Part shown: positions 42,544 to 51,375 of the stretch, piece by piece
Layout: the number at the start of each line of letters is the position of its first letter
How positions within the stretch are numbered: position 1 is the first letter of the stretch
Source of the DNA: Spartobacteria bacterium
GTDB lineage: Bacteria; Verrucomicrobiota; Verrucomicrobiia; Chthoniobacterales; UBA10450
Direction of reading: 5' to 3'
Assembly: GCA_003134785.1 (NCBI GenBank)
Contig: PLCN01000019.1
Location: 1 to 64,000, forward strand
Length of the DNA stretch: 64,000 nt
Notes under the pieces: model-generated
What the model was told of the DNA's origin: nothing
What the model saw: only the letters and a program-made list of their open reading frames with translations
Databases searched by the model: none
Program-made: the position numbers and the translations under genes

Positions 42544-43296
42544 TTACGCCCCTTTCGTCTGCAAGAGCTTGATCGCGTCGCGCAGCTCGGCGGCGCGCTC
42601 ATAGAGTTCGCTCGCGATCGCGACTTCCATCTCGCGCTGCATGACCTCGAGTTTCGAGAGCGGGCGTTTTGAGCTGACTTCCTCGAGCCATTCTTCCAGG
42701 AACGCCAGCTCGGAGCTTTTCGCCGCCATTTCCGGGAAGTTCGATTGCTGGAAGAATTCCTGGATGGCGTCGCGCCCTTGCTCGATTTCGCGCATGGCAT
42801 CGCCGAACCGTCCTTCGCCGAGAAGGATCGAAGCTTTGGCTCGCGTGTTCATCATCACAACGTAAGGGCGGAATTGCTGGAAGCTCCAGATCAGTTCGTC
42901 GCGGTCGACGTGCTCGGAGACGAAGGCGAAGAGATCGAGGTTGCGCTGGGTGTCGCGAATGACGCCGGGAAAATCGTTGATCTGAAACAGGCTGAGGTAG
43001 CGGTGGTAGTACTGAATACCTTCCTGCTGCAGCTCGTTGCATTGCTCGGGGTTCAGCTCGTAGGTCTCGCCGCGCGCTTCGGCCCGCTCGGCCCGGCGTT
43101 GATGATAGACAAGCAACGACTCGCAGTTATGCGGCCGGTTGCCATCGGGCCGGCCGGTCACTTCCATTTGCAGAATGCCGAGATCGATCCGGAGCTGCAA
43201 TTTCTCGTGGCCATCGAGGCCAATGATTTTGCGCACCTTGATTGCACCCGATTCATGCGGCCAATCTTTCAAGAGTGAGTTGAGATCAAGACTCAT
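42544..43296 (-). CDS. UvrB/UvrC-motif protein of unknown function
   Basis: About 250 residues from the ATG at 43296 (MSLDLNSLLKDWPHESGAIK); an in-frame start 54 bases upstream is also possible. The centre is helical (GIQYYHRYLSLFQINDFPGV, RAKASILLGEGRFGDAMREI), and the C-terminus carries a UVR motif (MQREMEVAIASELYERAAEL, RDAIKLL), the helical hairpin by which UvrB and UvrC interact. The motif also occurs in McsA and other stress proteins, so it does not prove a repair role. The gene has its own repeat-flanked setting and no partner nearby. Confidence 0.75.
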   Translation of the reverse strand: MSLDLNSLLKDWPHESGAIKVRKIIGLDGHEKLQLRIDLGILQMEVTGRPDGNRPHNCESLLVYHQRRAERAEARGETYELNPEQCNELQQEGIQYYHRYLSLFQINDFPGVIRDTQRNLDLFAFVSEHVDRDELIWSFQQFRPYVVMMNTRAKASILLGEGRFGDAMREIEQGRDAIQEFFQQSNFPEMAAKSSELAFLEEWLEEVSSKRPLSKLEVMQREMEVAIASELYERAAELRDAIKLLQTKGA

Positions 43297-43348
43297 TATG
43301 CATTCAACGTCGGAACCATCGCTCCTTTTGTCAATCCTTGGGAGGATC

Positions 43349-43498
43349 AATCAGGAAAAAAGGAAAGCAGGAAACTGAATAGGACTTCCCGATTAATGGC
43401 GCGGCCAGATCTTTTTCCATTCCTATTTTTCTCTTTTTCTTGATTCGATTCCCTGACGTTCCTGATTCAATTTCCTGTTTTCCTATTTTCCTGATTCA
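43349..43498. repeat. AATCAGGAAAA-type inverted repeat upstream of the Xer gene
   Basis: The left arm at 43349-43384 (AATCAGGAAAAAAGGAAAGC...) and the right arm at 43462-43498 are imperfect reverse complements over about 35 bases and are strikingly A/G-rich. It ends eight bases before the GTG start of the recombinase gene. Confidence 0.7.
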
Positions 43499-43506
43499 AT
43501 GCCGAG

Positions 43507-44397
43507 GTGGAACAGGAGATCGATTCGTTTATCCGTTTCCTCGCCACGGAGCGCGGCCTCTCGGATAATTATCAGCTCTCAACCCGGCGCTCGCTGACGG
43601 AGTTCGCGGAATGGTGTTCGGCCGCACGGCAAATCACGGCGACGGGCGATGTGACCCAGCGGATCATCAGCGAGTACCTCGCCACCCGAAAGAAAGGAGG
43701 GCTGGCTGCGTCGTCGATCAAACTGATCGTGGTCGCATTGAAGATTTTTTTTCGGTTCCTGAGCGGGAAAGGCGCGGTGGAGCGCGATCCGACTGAGACG
43801 CTAACGCTGCCGCGGATCGAGCGGTTTTTGCCGGAGACGTTGAACGAGCTGCAAGTGGAGCAATTGATCGAAAGCATCGAGACCCAGCATCCGCTCGGGT
43901 TGCGCGATCGCGCGATGGTGGAGTTGCTCTACGCGAGCGGGCTGCGCATTTCGGAACTGGCTAATGCGCGCCTCGAGAACTTGAATTTCGAGGAGCGCAT
44001 TTTGCGCGTGACCGGCAAAGGAAACAAGATGCGCCTGGTACCGGTGGGACGGAAGGCGTGTGAGGCACTCAGCGCCTATATCTCGGCGGAACGGCCGAAG
44101 CTGGTGAAGCGGCGGAGCGGGAGCGAGATTTTCTTGTCCAGCCGAGGAACGAAACTGACGACGGTCCGCATCTGGCAAATCGTGAAGGAGCGGGCGCGGC
44201 GGTCGGGGCTGGAGACGAACATTTATCCGCATCTGCTCCGGCATAGTTTCGCGACCCATCTGCTTAGCAACGGAGCCGACCTGCGCATCATCCAAGAAAT
44301 GCTCGGTCACGCGGATATTTCGACGACGCAGATTTACACGCATGTGGATCAACAACGGTTGAAGGCCGTGCATCGGAAATTTCATCCGCGTGCATAA
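43507..44397 (+). CDS. xerD: Tyrosine recombinase of the XerC/XerD type
   Basis: A 296-residue tyrosine recombinase with the full catalytic set: R147 (SGLRISE), K171, H242 and R245 (HLLRHSF), H268 (LGHADIS) and nucleophile Y277 (QIYTHVD). The SAM-like N-terminal domain spans about 1-90. Length and motif spacing match chromosomal XerC/XerD, which resolve dimers at dif; no integrase-type extra domain or attachment repeat is seen. The GTG start overlaps a repeat-rich leader. C versus D cannot be decided without the second gene. Confidence 0.9.
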   Translation: MEQEIDSFIRFLATERGLSDNYQLSTRRSLTEFAEWCSAARQITATGDVTQRIISEYLATRKKGGLAASSIKLIVVALKIFFRFLSGKGAVERDPTETLTLPRIERFLPETLNELQVEQLIESIETQHPLGLRDRAMVELLYASGLRISELANARLENLNFEERILRVTGKGNKMRLVPVGRKACEALSAYISAERPKLVKRRSGSEIFLSSRGTKLTTVRIWQIVKERARRSGLETNIYPHLLRHSFATHLLSNGADLRIIQEMLGHADISTTQIYTHVDQQRLKAVHRKFHPRA

Positions 44398-44422
44398 CTC
44401 AGGCTCTTAATTTTCTATAGAG

Positions 44423-44565
44423 GCAGCCCTTTCGGCTGCATTATTCTGGGACTGCAGGTGACACGCCTGCCGCTACAGGTCGCCGCCCCGACCGGCGGAC
44501 GCCGCAGTGCGGCGTGCCTACCGAGAAAAATTCGCGGCGGCGACAGAGTGCCGCTACAATCTCCG
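44423..44565. repeat. Hairpin and composite repeat after the Xer gene
   Basis: A small hairpin GCAGCC-ctttc-GGCTGC lies at 44423-44439 and may end the xer transcript. Beyond it are GTGACACGCCTGCCGCTACA (44459-44478), GGACGCCGCAGTGCGGCGTG (44498-44517) and GACAGAGTGCCGCTACA (44540-44556), related to the CCGCTACA-containing repeats at 25963 and 60740. The open frame through here into the next gene is not considered coding. Confidence 0.55.
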
Positions 44566-44568
44566 GTT

Positions 44569-46377
44569 ATGAAACGATTTCAGCTGCTGGTCCTGGCGGC
44601 GGCCGTTACGGCGGGGGTGATTTGGTGGGGTCTTTACCGCGGTCGGCATGCCTCCAGTGCCGCGGTCACCGCCCTTCTGCCAAAGGAGACTCTCGCTTTC
44701 ATCCACGTGCCGGATTTTAACCGGTCGCACAACGATTTCCACCAGACCGATATCTACCAGATCTGGCGCGAGCCGGCGGTGCAGGATTTTCTGCAAAAGC
44801 CGCGCTCGAAAATTCCGAAGAACGAAGGCGTCGAGCAAACGCTGAGCGAGATCGAATCGCTCGAAATGAAGGACGCGTTCATCGCCGTGCTCTCGATCGA
44901 ATACAGCGCTTGGAAAATCGTGGGCGGTTTCCGGTGCACCGGAGATGCCGCGAACGCAGAGAAAGTGGTTGGGAACTGGAGGACGAAACTGCTCTGGCAC
45001 GGACCGGAATTCAAACAGGAAACGATTGATTACCGGGGCCACCAAATCCAGGCGGACAGCTCCGGAGTCGTGCGTTTCGCTTCGGTCCACGACGGCCCCT
45101 GGTTCTTGTTCGCGAACGATCCGGAGCAATTGAAAGCATTGGTGGACCGGGTGGATGGCCGCGTCAAAGATCCCGGGACGGCGCTCGCGGGGGAGGACGT
45201 ATTCGCAGCCGCGTCGAAGCATATGCCGGCGAGGTATGCCGCGCTCGCTTATGCGCGCATCGATCAATTTATCGAGAAGCTCATACCCGCGGAGGAGAAG
45301 AGCGCGGATGTCTCGGCTGAGCAGATGGCGATGATCCGCCAACTGCGCAGTTTCTGCGGCGCGGTCTCGTTCGACGGCGGGAAAATTCGCGACAAGATGT
45401 TTGTCGGCATGCCGAAGCTGTTCGATCCGGGCAAGCTGGCGCGCGTGTCGCTTCCGCTCGCGACCAAGGAAACTTTTCTCTACATCGCGGGATTCCTGAA
45501 CCTAACGAATCAGATGTCGCTCGGCCCGCAAGCGGCCGCGACCTGGATGGCGGGTTTGCAGAAAATCACCGAGGCCATTTCGGCGAAAGGGATCACGCTG
45601 GAGAGTTGGAACAGCGCTTTCGGGCCCGAGTTCGGCCTGGTGGGCGATTGGCCGGCGAATTCGCACTGGCCCTCACTCTTTGCCAGCCTTCCCGTGAAAG
45701 ATTCAGCGAAGGCGAACCAAGTCCTCACCGCCATGACCACGGCGGACACAAGCAACGAGTGGACGCGCCAGGAAAAAGATGGCGTGCATTATTTTTCGAC
45801 TCACACGGGCGGGCAATTCATTTCCCTCTCGCCCACGGTGGGGTTATCGGACCGGATGCTGATCGCCGGTGCCGATGCGACCTCGGTCGAAGCAGCAATG
45901 AAGCGGAGCGCGAGTGGAAGTTCCGAGCTGGCCGCTTCGAAAAATTTCCAAGAGACGGAGCGCTCGGTTCCCACCGCCGAGCAGGCGTTCACTTACATCG
46001 ATCCGGCGCTGATTTACCTCCGGATCGATGCCACCGTGCGGCCGATGCTCTTCATGGGCGCGGCTTTTATCCCAGGAATCGCCGACACGGTGGACTTGAG
46101 CAAGGTGCCGGCGCCGGAGGTCATCACGAAACATCTCAGCCCGATCGTGATGTCGCAGAGTTATGATGGGGATGGATACGTGGCCGAGTCGGTAGGGCCT
46201 GTGACTGCAAACCAGGCGCTCTTCGGGGTGGCCGCCGCGGGCGGCGCGGCAGCGTATGTGTATCAACGCCAAACGCAATCGATGCGCGATCGGACCAACC
46301 CTTCGCCATCCCCAGCGATCATCCTGCCGATCGCGCCGTCCGCCTCGCCCTCGCCGACGCCGGGCGATTCTGAGTAG
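44569..46377 (+). CDS. Exported or membrane-anchored protein of unknown function
   Basis: About 602 residues from the ATG at 44569 (MKRFQLLVLAAAVTAGVIWW), whose hydrophobic N-terminus is a signal anchor. The large extracytoplasmic part (LLPKETLAFIHVPDFNRSHN early; KNFQETERSVPTAEQAFTYI late) is reminiscent of DUF3352-type proteins, which have no known activity. The C-terminus has an Ala/Gly-rich hydrophobic stretch (FGVAAAGGAAAYVY) and a Pro/Ser tail. No catalytic motif is visible. It has no operon partner. Confidence 0.75.
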   Translation: MKRFQLLVLAAAVTAGVIWWGLYRGRHASSAAVTALLPKETLAFIHVPDFNRSHNDFHQTDIYQIWREPAVQDFLQKPRSKIPKNEGVEQTLSEIESLEMKDAFIAVLSIEYSAWKIVGGFRCTGDAANAEKVVGNWRTKLLWHGPEFKQETIDYRGHQIQADSSGVVRFASVHDGPWFLFANDPEQLKALVDRVDGRVKDPGTALAGEDVFAAASKHMPARYAALAYARIDQFIEKLIPAEEKSADVSAEQMAMIRQLRSFCGAVSFDGGKIRDKMFVGMPKLFDPGKLARVSLPLATKETFLYIAGFLNLTNQMSLGPQAAATWMAGLQKITEAISAKGITLESWNSAFGPEFGLVGDWPANSHWPSLFASLPVKDSAKANQVLTAMTTADTSNEWTRQEKDGVHYFSTHTGGQFISLSPTVGLSDRMLIAGADATSVEAAMKRSASGSSELAASKNFQETERSVPTAEQAFTYIDPALIYLRIDATVRPMLFMGAAFIPGIADTVDLSKVPAPEVITKHLSPIVMSQSYDGDGYVAESVGPVTANQALFGVAAAGGAAAYVYQRQTQSMRDRTNPSPSPAIILPIAPSASPSPTPGDSE

Positions 46378-46386
46378 CAAGACTAC

Positions 46387-46467
46387 CTCCTGCTCGTGAT
46401 CCTAATCGCGCCCCTGATCCATTTCGCACCCATAAGCGCGATCAGGAGCAAAGATCAGAAGCACGAT
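46387..46467. repeat. CTCGTGATC-type imperfect inverted repeat
   Basis: CTCCTGCTCGTGATCCTAAT... (46387-46418) faces GCGCGATCAGGAGCAAAGAT... (46435-46467), an imperfect complement. It is related to 4144-4220. The remaining gap up to 46560 shows no gene. Confidence 0.55.
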
Positions 46468-46560
46468 GTACTCCGCCCAAACGCCTCGGAGCGAGGCCCT
46501 AGACGCTAGCCGGGAGAAATCTGCTGCGTAACGGGCAAAATGTGATATCATTTGCGCCTT

Positions 46561-46932
46561 ATGGCTATTCTGAAGAAAAATGCATTTTCGCGTCGCGTTC
46601 CCGATTTGGTGACCGAGGAACTGGTTGCCGTACTTTCCCGGCGTGCATCATTCGAGTTCAAACAGCTCTTTGATATCGTGCACGAAAACCTGCGCGCGCG
46701 GAATGCCGCCAGCGGTGGTGAGGAAATGCTGCGCCTGCGAGCTTATGAGAAGCTCCAAAATCTCGTCGCCCGCGGGGCGGTGAGAAAGACCGGCAAGAAA
46801 TACAAAGGCCTCCCGGCCGCTCTCGCCGCAGCGATCGCTCCGCAGAACGGACATATTCCGGCCGCGGCCGCCGCCGCCGCGAGTGCCAGGACTGCCGCCA
46901 TCGCCCGTGCCGCCGCGGCCGCCGCCAAATAA
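46561..46932 (+). CDS. Small protein with a winged-helix-like core and an Ala/Arg/Lys tail
   Basis: 123 residues from the ATG at 46561. Residues 1-85 are basic and helical (RRVPDLVTEELVAVLSRRAS, then YEKLQNLVARGAVRKTGKKY), in places like a winged helix whose wing is VRKTGKKYKG. From residue 86 the sequence is nearly all Ala with spaced Arg and Lys (PAAAAAAASARTAAIARAAA, then AAAK), a composition seen in histone-like and DNA-compacting tails. A nucleoid-associated role is a guess. It lies 45 bases before nuoA but is unrelated to it. Confidence 0.7.
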   Translation: MAILKKNAFSRRVPDLVTEELVAVLSRRASFEFKQLFDIVHENLRARNAASGGEEMLRLRAYEKLQNLVARGAVRKTGKKYKGLPAALAAAIAPQNGHIPAAAAAAASARTAAIARAAAAAAK

Positions 46933-46977
46933 CCGGCGCTTCCACCCGGCACCGCCGCGGTTTCTCGAGCGATCAAA

Positions 46978-47349
46978 ATGCTGCGCGACTATCTTCCGCT
47001 GCTCCTTCACCTCGCGGTGGCGATCGGTTTTGCTGTCTCAGCACTTCTCGTCAGCGTGCTGCTGGGCAAAGCCGGCCGGCGCACTCGCGTAAAGGATACC
47101 GCTTACGAATGCGGCATGGTGCCGCAAGGCGAAACGCAGCCGCGTTTCAGCGTGAAGTTCTATCTGGTTGCGATGCTCTTCATCCTGTTCGATCTCGAGA
47201 TCGTGTTCATGTATCCGTGGGCGGTGGTTTACAAAGAGATGATCGTCGAAAGCAAAATGATTCTCTGGAGCATGCTCAGCTTCATCACCATCCTGATGGT
47301 TGGCTACATCTACGCGCTGAAGAAAGGCGCGCTGGACTGGAAACGTTGA
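46978..47349 (+). CDS. nuoA: NADH-quinone oxidoreductase subunit A (NuoA), orphan
   Basis: A 123-residue three-helix membrane subunit of complex I. The family signature YECGMVPQGETQPRFSVKFY and the following LVAMLFILFDLEIVFMYPWA are clear. NuoA lies near the quinone channel with NuoH, J and K. In most genomes nuoA begins the nuoABCD... operon; here the next gene is an unrelated Dabb protein and no other nuo gene is in the window. Confidence 0.92.
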   Translation: MLRDYLPLLLHLAVAIGFAVSALLVSVLLGKAGRRTRVKDTAYECGMVPQGETQPRFSVKFYLVAMLFILFDLEIVFMYPWAVVYKEMIVESKMILWSMLSFITILMVGYIYALKKGALDWKR

Positions 47350-47476
47350 GCCCACAAACGAGCGCCGACCTCTCCGGTCTCATTTGCGTCTTTTGACATC
47401 TGCCTTCTGCCCGCTGTCTTCCGATCTTGTCTTCCGGCTTGCCTGCCAACGATTCTCCGCCTAAACCTAAACCCCC

Positions 47477-47794
47477 ATGGTCCACCACATCGTCTTGTTC
47501 AGACTCAAACCCGAGGTCACTCTGGCGCGGATCGAGGAGATGATGATGAACACACGCATGCAGCTCCTGAAGATTCCCGAAGTGCTTAGCATCAAGTGCG
47601 GGAAAAGGATCAAACCGGATCTGCCCTGGCCCTTTTTCATCGCGATCGATTTCGAGTCGATGGATCGATACGAGATGTTCCGCGAGAATCCGATCTACGT
47701 GAAATTCATGGAGGAGGTGATCAAGCCGAACACCGCCGACTCGCTCTCTCTCGACTTTGAGATGGATCCTGGGAAAGACGTGCAGTTTTCCTAG
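47477..47794 (+). CDS. Dabb (stress-responsive A/B barrel) domain protein
   Basis: A 105-residue protein that begins MVHHIVLFRLKPEVT, the typical Dabb opening, and continues with the PEVLSIKCGKRI and FFIAIDFESMDRYEMFRENP strands and helices of a ferredoxin-like dimeric barrel. The family includes stress-induced plant proteins and a few enzymes such as olivetolic acid cyclase; most bacterial members are of unknown function. It is isolated. Confidence 0.85.
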   Translation: MVHHIVLFRLKPEVTLARIEEMMMNTRMQLLKIPEVLSIKCGKRIKPDLPWPFFIAIDFESMDRYEMFRENPIYVKFMEEVIKPNTADSLSLDFEMDPGKDVQFS

Positions 47795-47802
47795 GCTCTG
47801 CA

Positions 47803-47870
47803 GTTGAGGGGTTGAGAGGACTCTGGCTCGACGTTTCTTTCGTTTCTGCTCAACCTCTCAACTCCTCAAC
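47803..47870. repeat. GTTGAGAGG inverted repeat
   Basis: GTTGAGGGGTTGAGAGG (47803-47819) is the near complement of CCTCTCAACTCCTCAAC (47854-47870). A further CCTCTCAAC copy runs to 47878, so the repeat touches the start of the glycosyltransferase gene at 47883. Confidence 0.7.
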
Positions 47871-47882
47871 CTCTCAACTTCT

Positions 47883-49793
47883 TTGCGCCTCGCCTACCTC
47901 TATTCGCGTTATCCGGTTCTTTCGCAGACTTTTTGCAACACGGAAATGCTCGCACTGGAACGGGGCGGCTTTTCTCTCGTGGTCGGATCGATCTATCCGC
48001 CGTTGACCAGCATTCGGCACCCGCAGGTTGAACGACTCCAGGCGCCAGTTCATTATGCGCCGCCCCCGCCAATCCTCCGGTTGTGGGAAGAAAAAATCCG
48101 GGCGGAGAATCGATGGCCGGAACAACTTATCGCCGCGCATGAGCAAAAATATGGCAGCGCTGCGAAGGCCGCGACGCGGGCTCGGAATGCGACTTATTTC
48201 GCGGAGCTATTTGCGCGAAACAGAGTCGGCCATTTCCACGTTCATTTCGCGAACCGCGCGGCGCATACGGCCCTGTTCTTGAAGGCGATGACGAACCTGA
48301 CCTTCAGCGTCACGGCGCACGGCCAGGATTTCATGGCCGATCTCGGCAACGACGATCTTCTTCGCGAAATTTGTGCGGCGGCTGAGTTCGTCGCGGTCGA
48401 GACCGAATACAGTCGGGGCTTGATGGCCCAACGCTGCCCTGACTCAGCCGGGAAGATCCACCGCGTCTACAACGGAATGGATCTGACCAATTTTGTCGGA
48501 CGCGCCGCGACGGTTCAACCGGCCGGACCGGCGCGGATCTTGAGCGTGGGACGGCTCGTCTCGTTCAAAGGATTCGAGTACCTCATCGAAGCGTGCGAGC
48601 AGTTGCGGCAGCGCAATGTGCATTTCCGTTGCGAGATCATCGGGGACGGGCCGTTGCGCGAGAGTTTGCAGCAACAGATTGATGCGTTGCGGCTCAGAGC
48701 CGTTTTCACGCTCGAGGGCGCTTTGCCGCAAGACCGCGTGATCGAGAAGCTGGAACGCTGTGACATTTTCGCTCTCGCTGCCACCTCGGATGACAAAGGC
48801 GCGAGTGATGTTTTTCCCACGGTGATTCTGGAGGCAATGGCGGCGGGGCTCGCCGTTGTCTCGACGACAATGGCCGGAATTCCGGAATCGGTCGTGGACA
48901 AGGAAACCGGCTTCTTGGTCCCAGCGGGCGAGAGCGGCCTTTTCGCCGATGCACTGGAAATATTGTGCCGCGACAGCGATCTGCGGTCTCGCTATGGTTC
49001 GGCTGGCCGCGCGCGCGTCGAGAAACATTTCCAAATTGAAACAACAATCCGGCCGCTCCGCGAGCTGTTCGAAAAGCAGAGTCAGGGCACGCTCGCGTCG
49101 AAGAATACCAGTTCGGCGAGTCCGCGGGTCGCTTATCTGATTGATCGCTGGCCAGATTACGCGCTGCCTGCAATCGAAACGGAATTGTTTGAAGTCAAAA
49201 AGCGAAATCCGGACGTGACGGCGTTCGTCTGTGAGTTTGCGGGGGACTGCCGGTTGACGGCCGCGATGAAACGACTGGCGTTGCAGCTTGAATTTTTGCC
49301 GGATGCGATGGCGCTCGAGGCGGAATGGCAGGCGAACCCCAAGCTCGTGCGAGCGCTGGAAGACGATCGCGCAAACGAATCTCCCCGGCCCCCCGCCGAC
49401 CTGTTTTTGCGGCAGGCGCGTTTTGCGCTCACCTTGCGGCGGATGTTCGCCCAGAGAAATATTTCGCACGTGCACGCGACCAGCTCGCGCGCCCTGATCG
49501 CCGGCGTTCTCTTGAAGAAGATCTGTGGAATCACTTTGAGCGCGTCGATCGAAGCGAAGTCCCTCGTCCCGCGCGACGTCATCGAAGGTGCGCTGCGTCA
49601 CGCGGTGGGCGGCCGAATCGCCGACCGTAAGTTGCGCGAACGCGTGGGCGATCCTTTTGTTTTCGATCGCGCCGGCTCGAACCAGGTTCTGATTCGAAGC
49701 GTGCGCTGGTTCAAGCCGCTCGATTTGACACGGCGCTCCGGTTTCTGGCAGGAATGGACTGCCCGACTCGGTCGCTGGAGCACCGGGACGTGA
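47883..49793 (+). CDS. GT4-type glycosyltransferase with a partial second GT-like domain
   Basis: 636 residues, apparently from a TTG at 47883 (LRLAYLYSRYPVLSQTF). Residues 1 to about 390 form a complete GT-B enzyme: an acceptor domain with FHVHFANRAAHTA and VTAHGQDF, and a donor domain with ILSVGRLVSFKGFEYLIEAC and the retaining-GT4 motif SDVFPTVILEAMAAGLAVVS. Residues about 410-636 (VAYLIDRWPDYALPAIETEL, HVHATSSRALIAGVLLKKIC) look like the N-terminal half of a second GT-B protein without its donor domain. It probably builds a surface polysaccharide, with rmlA starting 13 bases downstream. The sugar is unknown. Confidence 0.85.
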   Translation: MRLAYLYSRYPVLSQTFCNTEMLALERGGFSLVVGSIYPPLTSIRHPQVERLQAPVHYAPPPPILRLWEEKIRAENRWPEQLIAAHEQKYGSAAKAATRARNATYFAELFARNRVGHFHVHFANRAAHTALFLKAMTNLTFSVTAHGQDFMADLGNDDLLREICAAAEFVAVETEYSRGLMAQRCPDSAGKIHRVYNGMDLTNFVGRAATVQPAGPARILSVGRLVSFKGFEYLIEACEQLRQRNVHFRCEIIGDGPLRESLQQQIDALRLRAVFTLEGALPQDRVIEKLERCDIFALAATSDDKGASDVFPTVILEAMAAGLAVVSTTMAGIPESVVDKETGFLVPAGESGLFADALEILCRDSDLRSRYGSAGRARVEKHFQIETTIRPLRELFEKQSQGTLASKNTSSASPRVAYLIDRWPDYALPAIETELFEVKKRNPDVTAFVCEFAGDCRLTAAMKRLALQLEFLPDAMALEAEWQANPKLVRALEDDRANESPRPPADLFLRQARFALTLRRMFAQRNISHVHATSSRALIAGVLLKKICGITLSASIEAKSLVPRDVIEGALRHAVGGRIADRKLRERVGDPFVFDRAGSNQVLIRSVRWFKPLDLTRRSGFWQEWTARLGRWSTGT

Positions 49794-49806
49794 CGCCTTT
49801 TTTCGC

Positions 49807-50706
49807 ATGAACAAAAAAGCAATTCTCCTCGCCGGTGGCGCCGGCACTCGCCTCTATCCGTTGACGACGATCGTCTGCAAACAACTGCTCCCTGTTTACG
49901 ACAAGCCGATGATCTGCTATCCGCTGGCGACTTTGATGCTCGGTGGACTGCGAGACGTGTTGATCATTTCCACGCCGAAAGACTTGCCGATGCTCCAAGA
50001 TTATCTGGGCGACGGCGCGCGGCTCGGCATTCGGATCGAATACGCTGCGCAACCGAAGCCCGAGGGAATCGCGCAGGCTTTCCTGATCGGCGCGGATTTC
50101 ATCGGCGACTCCGGTGCGTCATTAATTCTGGGCGACAACATTTTCTACGGCCGTCTTGATTTCTACCGGGAAGCTCTCGCGATCGATCGCGGCGCGTGCA
50201 TTTTCGGATATCAGGTGCGCGATCCGGAACGCTACGGCGTGGTCGAATTCGATGAAGGAGGCCGTGTCATCAGTCTCGAGGAAAAACCGAAGCAACCAAA
50301 GAGCCACTACGCCATTCCGGGGCTTTATGTTTACGACAGCCGCGTGGTCGAATTCTGCCGAAAGTTGCGGCCGTCGGCACGCGGCGAACTGGAGATCACC
50401 GATCTCAATTCCGTTTATCTCAAACAAAACGAGCTTCAGGTGAAGTTGTTGAGCCGCGGGATGGCGTGGCTGGACACGGGAACGCAAACCAGTTTGCTCG
50501 AAGCGGGCAATTACATCGCGACGATCGAGCATCGGCAGGGATTGAAGATCGCCTGTCTCGAAGAGGTGGCGTTCCGCATGGGCTTTATCAACGAGGCGGA
50601 ACTGGAGCGCATCGTTGATGGCTTGCCGAAAGGCGAGTATCGCGAATACCTGCGGCTGGTCTGCGCAGAAGGCCCGGGTGAGAATCATCCCGAGCCTAGT
50701 TTCTAA
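49807..50706 (+). CDS. rmlA: Glucose-1-phosphate thymidylyltransferase RmlA
   Basis: A 299-residue nucleotidyltransferase that makes dTDP-glucose from dTTP and glucose-1-phosphate, the first step towards dTDP-L-rhamnose. The signatures GGAGTRLYPLT, KQLLPVYDKPMI, LGDNIFYG and EEKPKQPKSHYAIPGLY are complete, as is the C-terminal GMAWLDTGT motif. It is 13 bases after the glycosyltransferase gene, so the pair probably contributes to surface glycans. rmlB, C and D are not in the window. It converges on the sco gene with nine bases between. Confidence 0.95.
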   Translation: MNKKAILLAGGAGTRLYPLTTIVCKQLLPVYDKPMICYPLATLMLGGLRDVLIISTPKDLPMLQDYLGDGARLGIRIEYAAQPKPEGIAQAFLIGADFIGDSGASLILGDNIFYGRLDFYREALAIDRGACIFGYQVRDPERYGVVEFDEGGRVISLEEKPKQPKSHYAIPGLYVYDSRVVEFCRKLRPSARGELEITDLNSVYLKQNELQVKLLSRGMAWLDTGTQTSLLEAGNYIATIEHRQGLKIACLEEVAFRMGFINEAELERIVDGLPKGEYREYLRLVCAEGPGENHPEPSF

Positions 50707-50715
50707 TACAAAAAA

Positions 50716-51375
50716 TTACTTCGGCTGTTCGCGCAGAAGATGATTCGTATCTGCGAGTAATTTCGTGATCGCGTCGCTCTCAAGCGCATTGTAATAACCG
50801 CGAATTTGATTATGACGATCGACCAGCACCAGCCGGACATCATGGAGTAGTTGTCCCTCATCTCCACCATGTTCGATGGCTGTGAGATGAAATCCTTTCT
50901 CAATTAGATTGTAAATCTGCGTCTTCGAGCCAGTGAGGAAATCCCAACGTGCAGGCTGCGCTTTCAACTTCTCGGCGTAAGCGTGCAACACTTCGGGCGT
51001 ATCCGTTTCGGGATCGACGCTGAACGAAACGAGCTGAACGTCGCTCTTTTCGAGCGGCCTCTCCAATTCGCTCATGCGGGTGCTGATGATCGGACAGGGC
51101 CCCGGACAAGTCGTGAAAATGAAATCAGCGATCCAGATTTTTCCGGCCAGTTGCGCGGAACCGAACGGTTGTGCCTCCTGATTCACGAGCTCGAACGGCG
51201 GTACCGTGCCGTAGGCAGAAAGTTCGCGGTTTTTCAGGCGCTGCACCTCGACCTGGCGCAGCCAGAAGAGCAATCCGGCGGTGACGAGCGGGATGAGAAC
51301 GAGAGTCGCCTTCCAGGCGCCAGAACGCTTCGGCATCGCGGGTGTTCGTGAGATGGCGGCGGTTTCGGCTTTCAT
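50716..51375 (-). CDS. SCO1/SenC-family copper chaperone
   Basis: A 219-residue protein with an N-terminal membrane anchor (ATLVLIPLVTAGLLFWL) and a thioredoxin-like domain holding the copper ligands: C90 and C94 in TCPGPC, and H178 in LLHDVRLVLVD. SCO proteins deliver Cu to the CuA site of cytochrome c oxidase subunit II. It is the last gene of the cox operon and overlaps the ctaB stop by four bases, as expected for an assembly factor of the oxidase encoded at 53442-57994. Confidence 0.93.
   Translation of the reverse strand: MKAETAAISRTPAMPKRSGAWKATLVLIPLVTAGLLFWLRQVEVQRLKNRELSAYGTVPPFELVNQEAQPFGSAQLAGKIWIADFIFTTCPGPCPIISTRMSELERPLEKSDVQLVSFSVDPETDTPEVLHAYAEKLKAQPARWDFLTGSKTQIYNLIEKGFHLTAIEHGGDEGQLLHDVRLVLVDRHNQIRGYYNALESDAITKLLADTNHLLREQPK

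Noticed and set aside
43507-44397. Tyrosine recombinase as evidence of an integrated mobile element
   Set aside because: Length and motifs match housekeeping XerC/XerD, and no tRNA, attachment repeat or phage or plasmid gene lies nearby.
44458-44568. N-terminal extension of the 602-residue exported protein
   Set aside because: The extension is repeat-derived; the ATG at 44569 begins directly with a good signal anchor.
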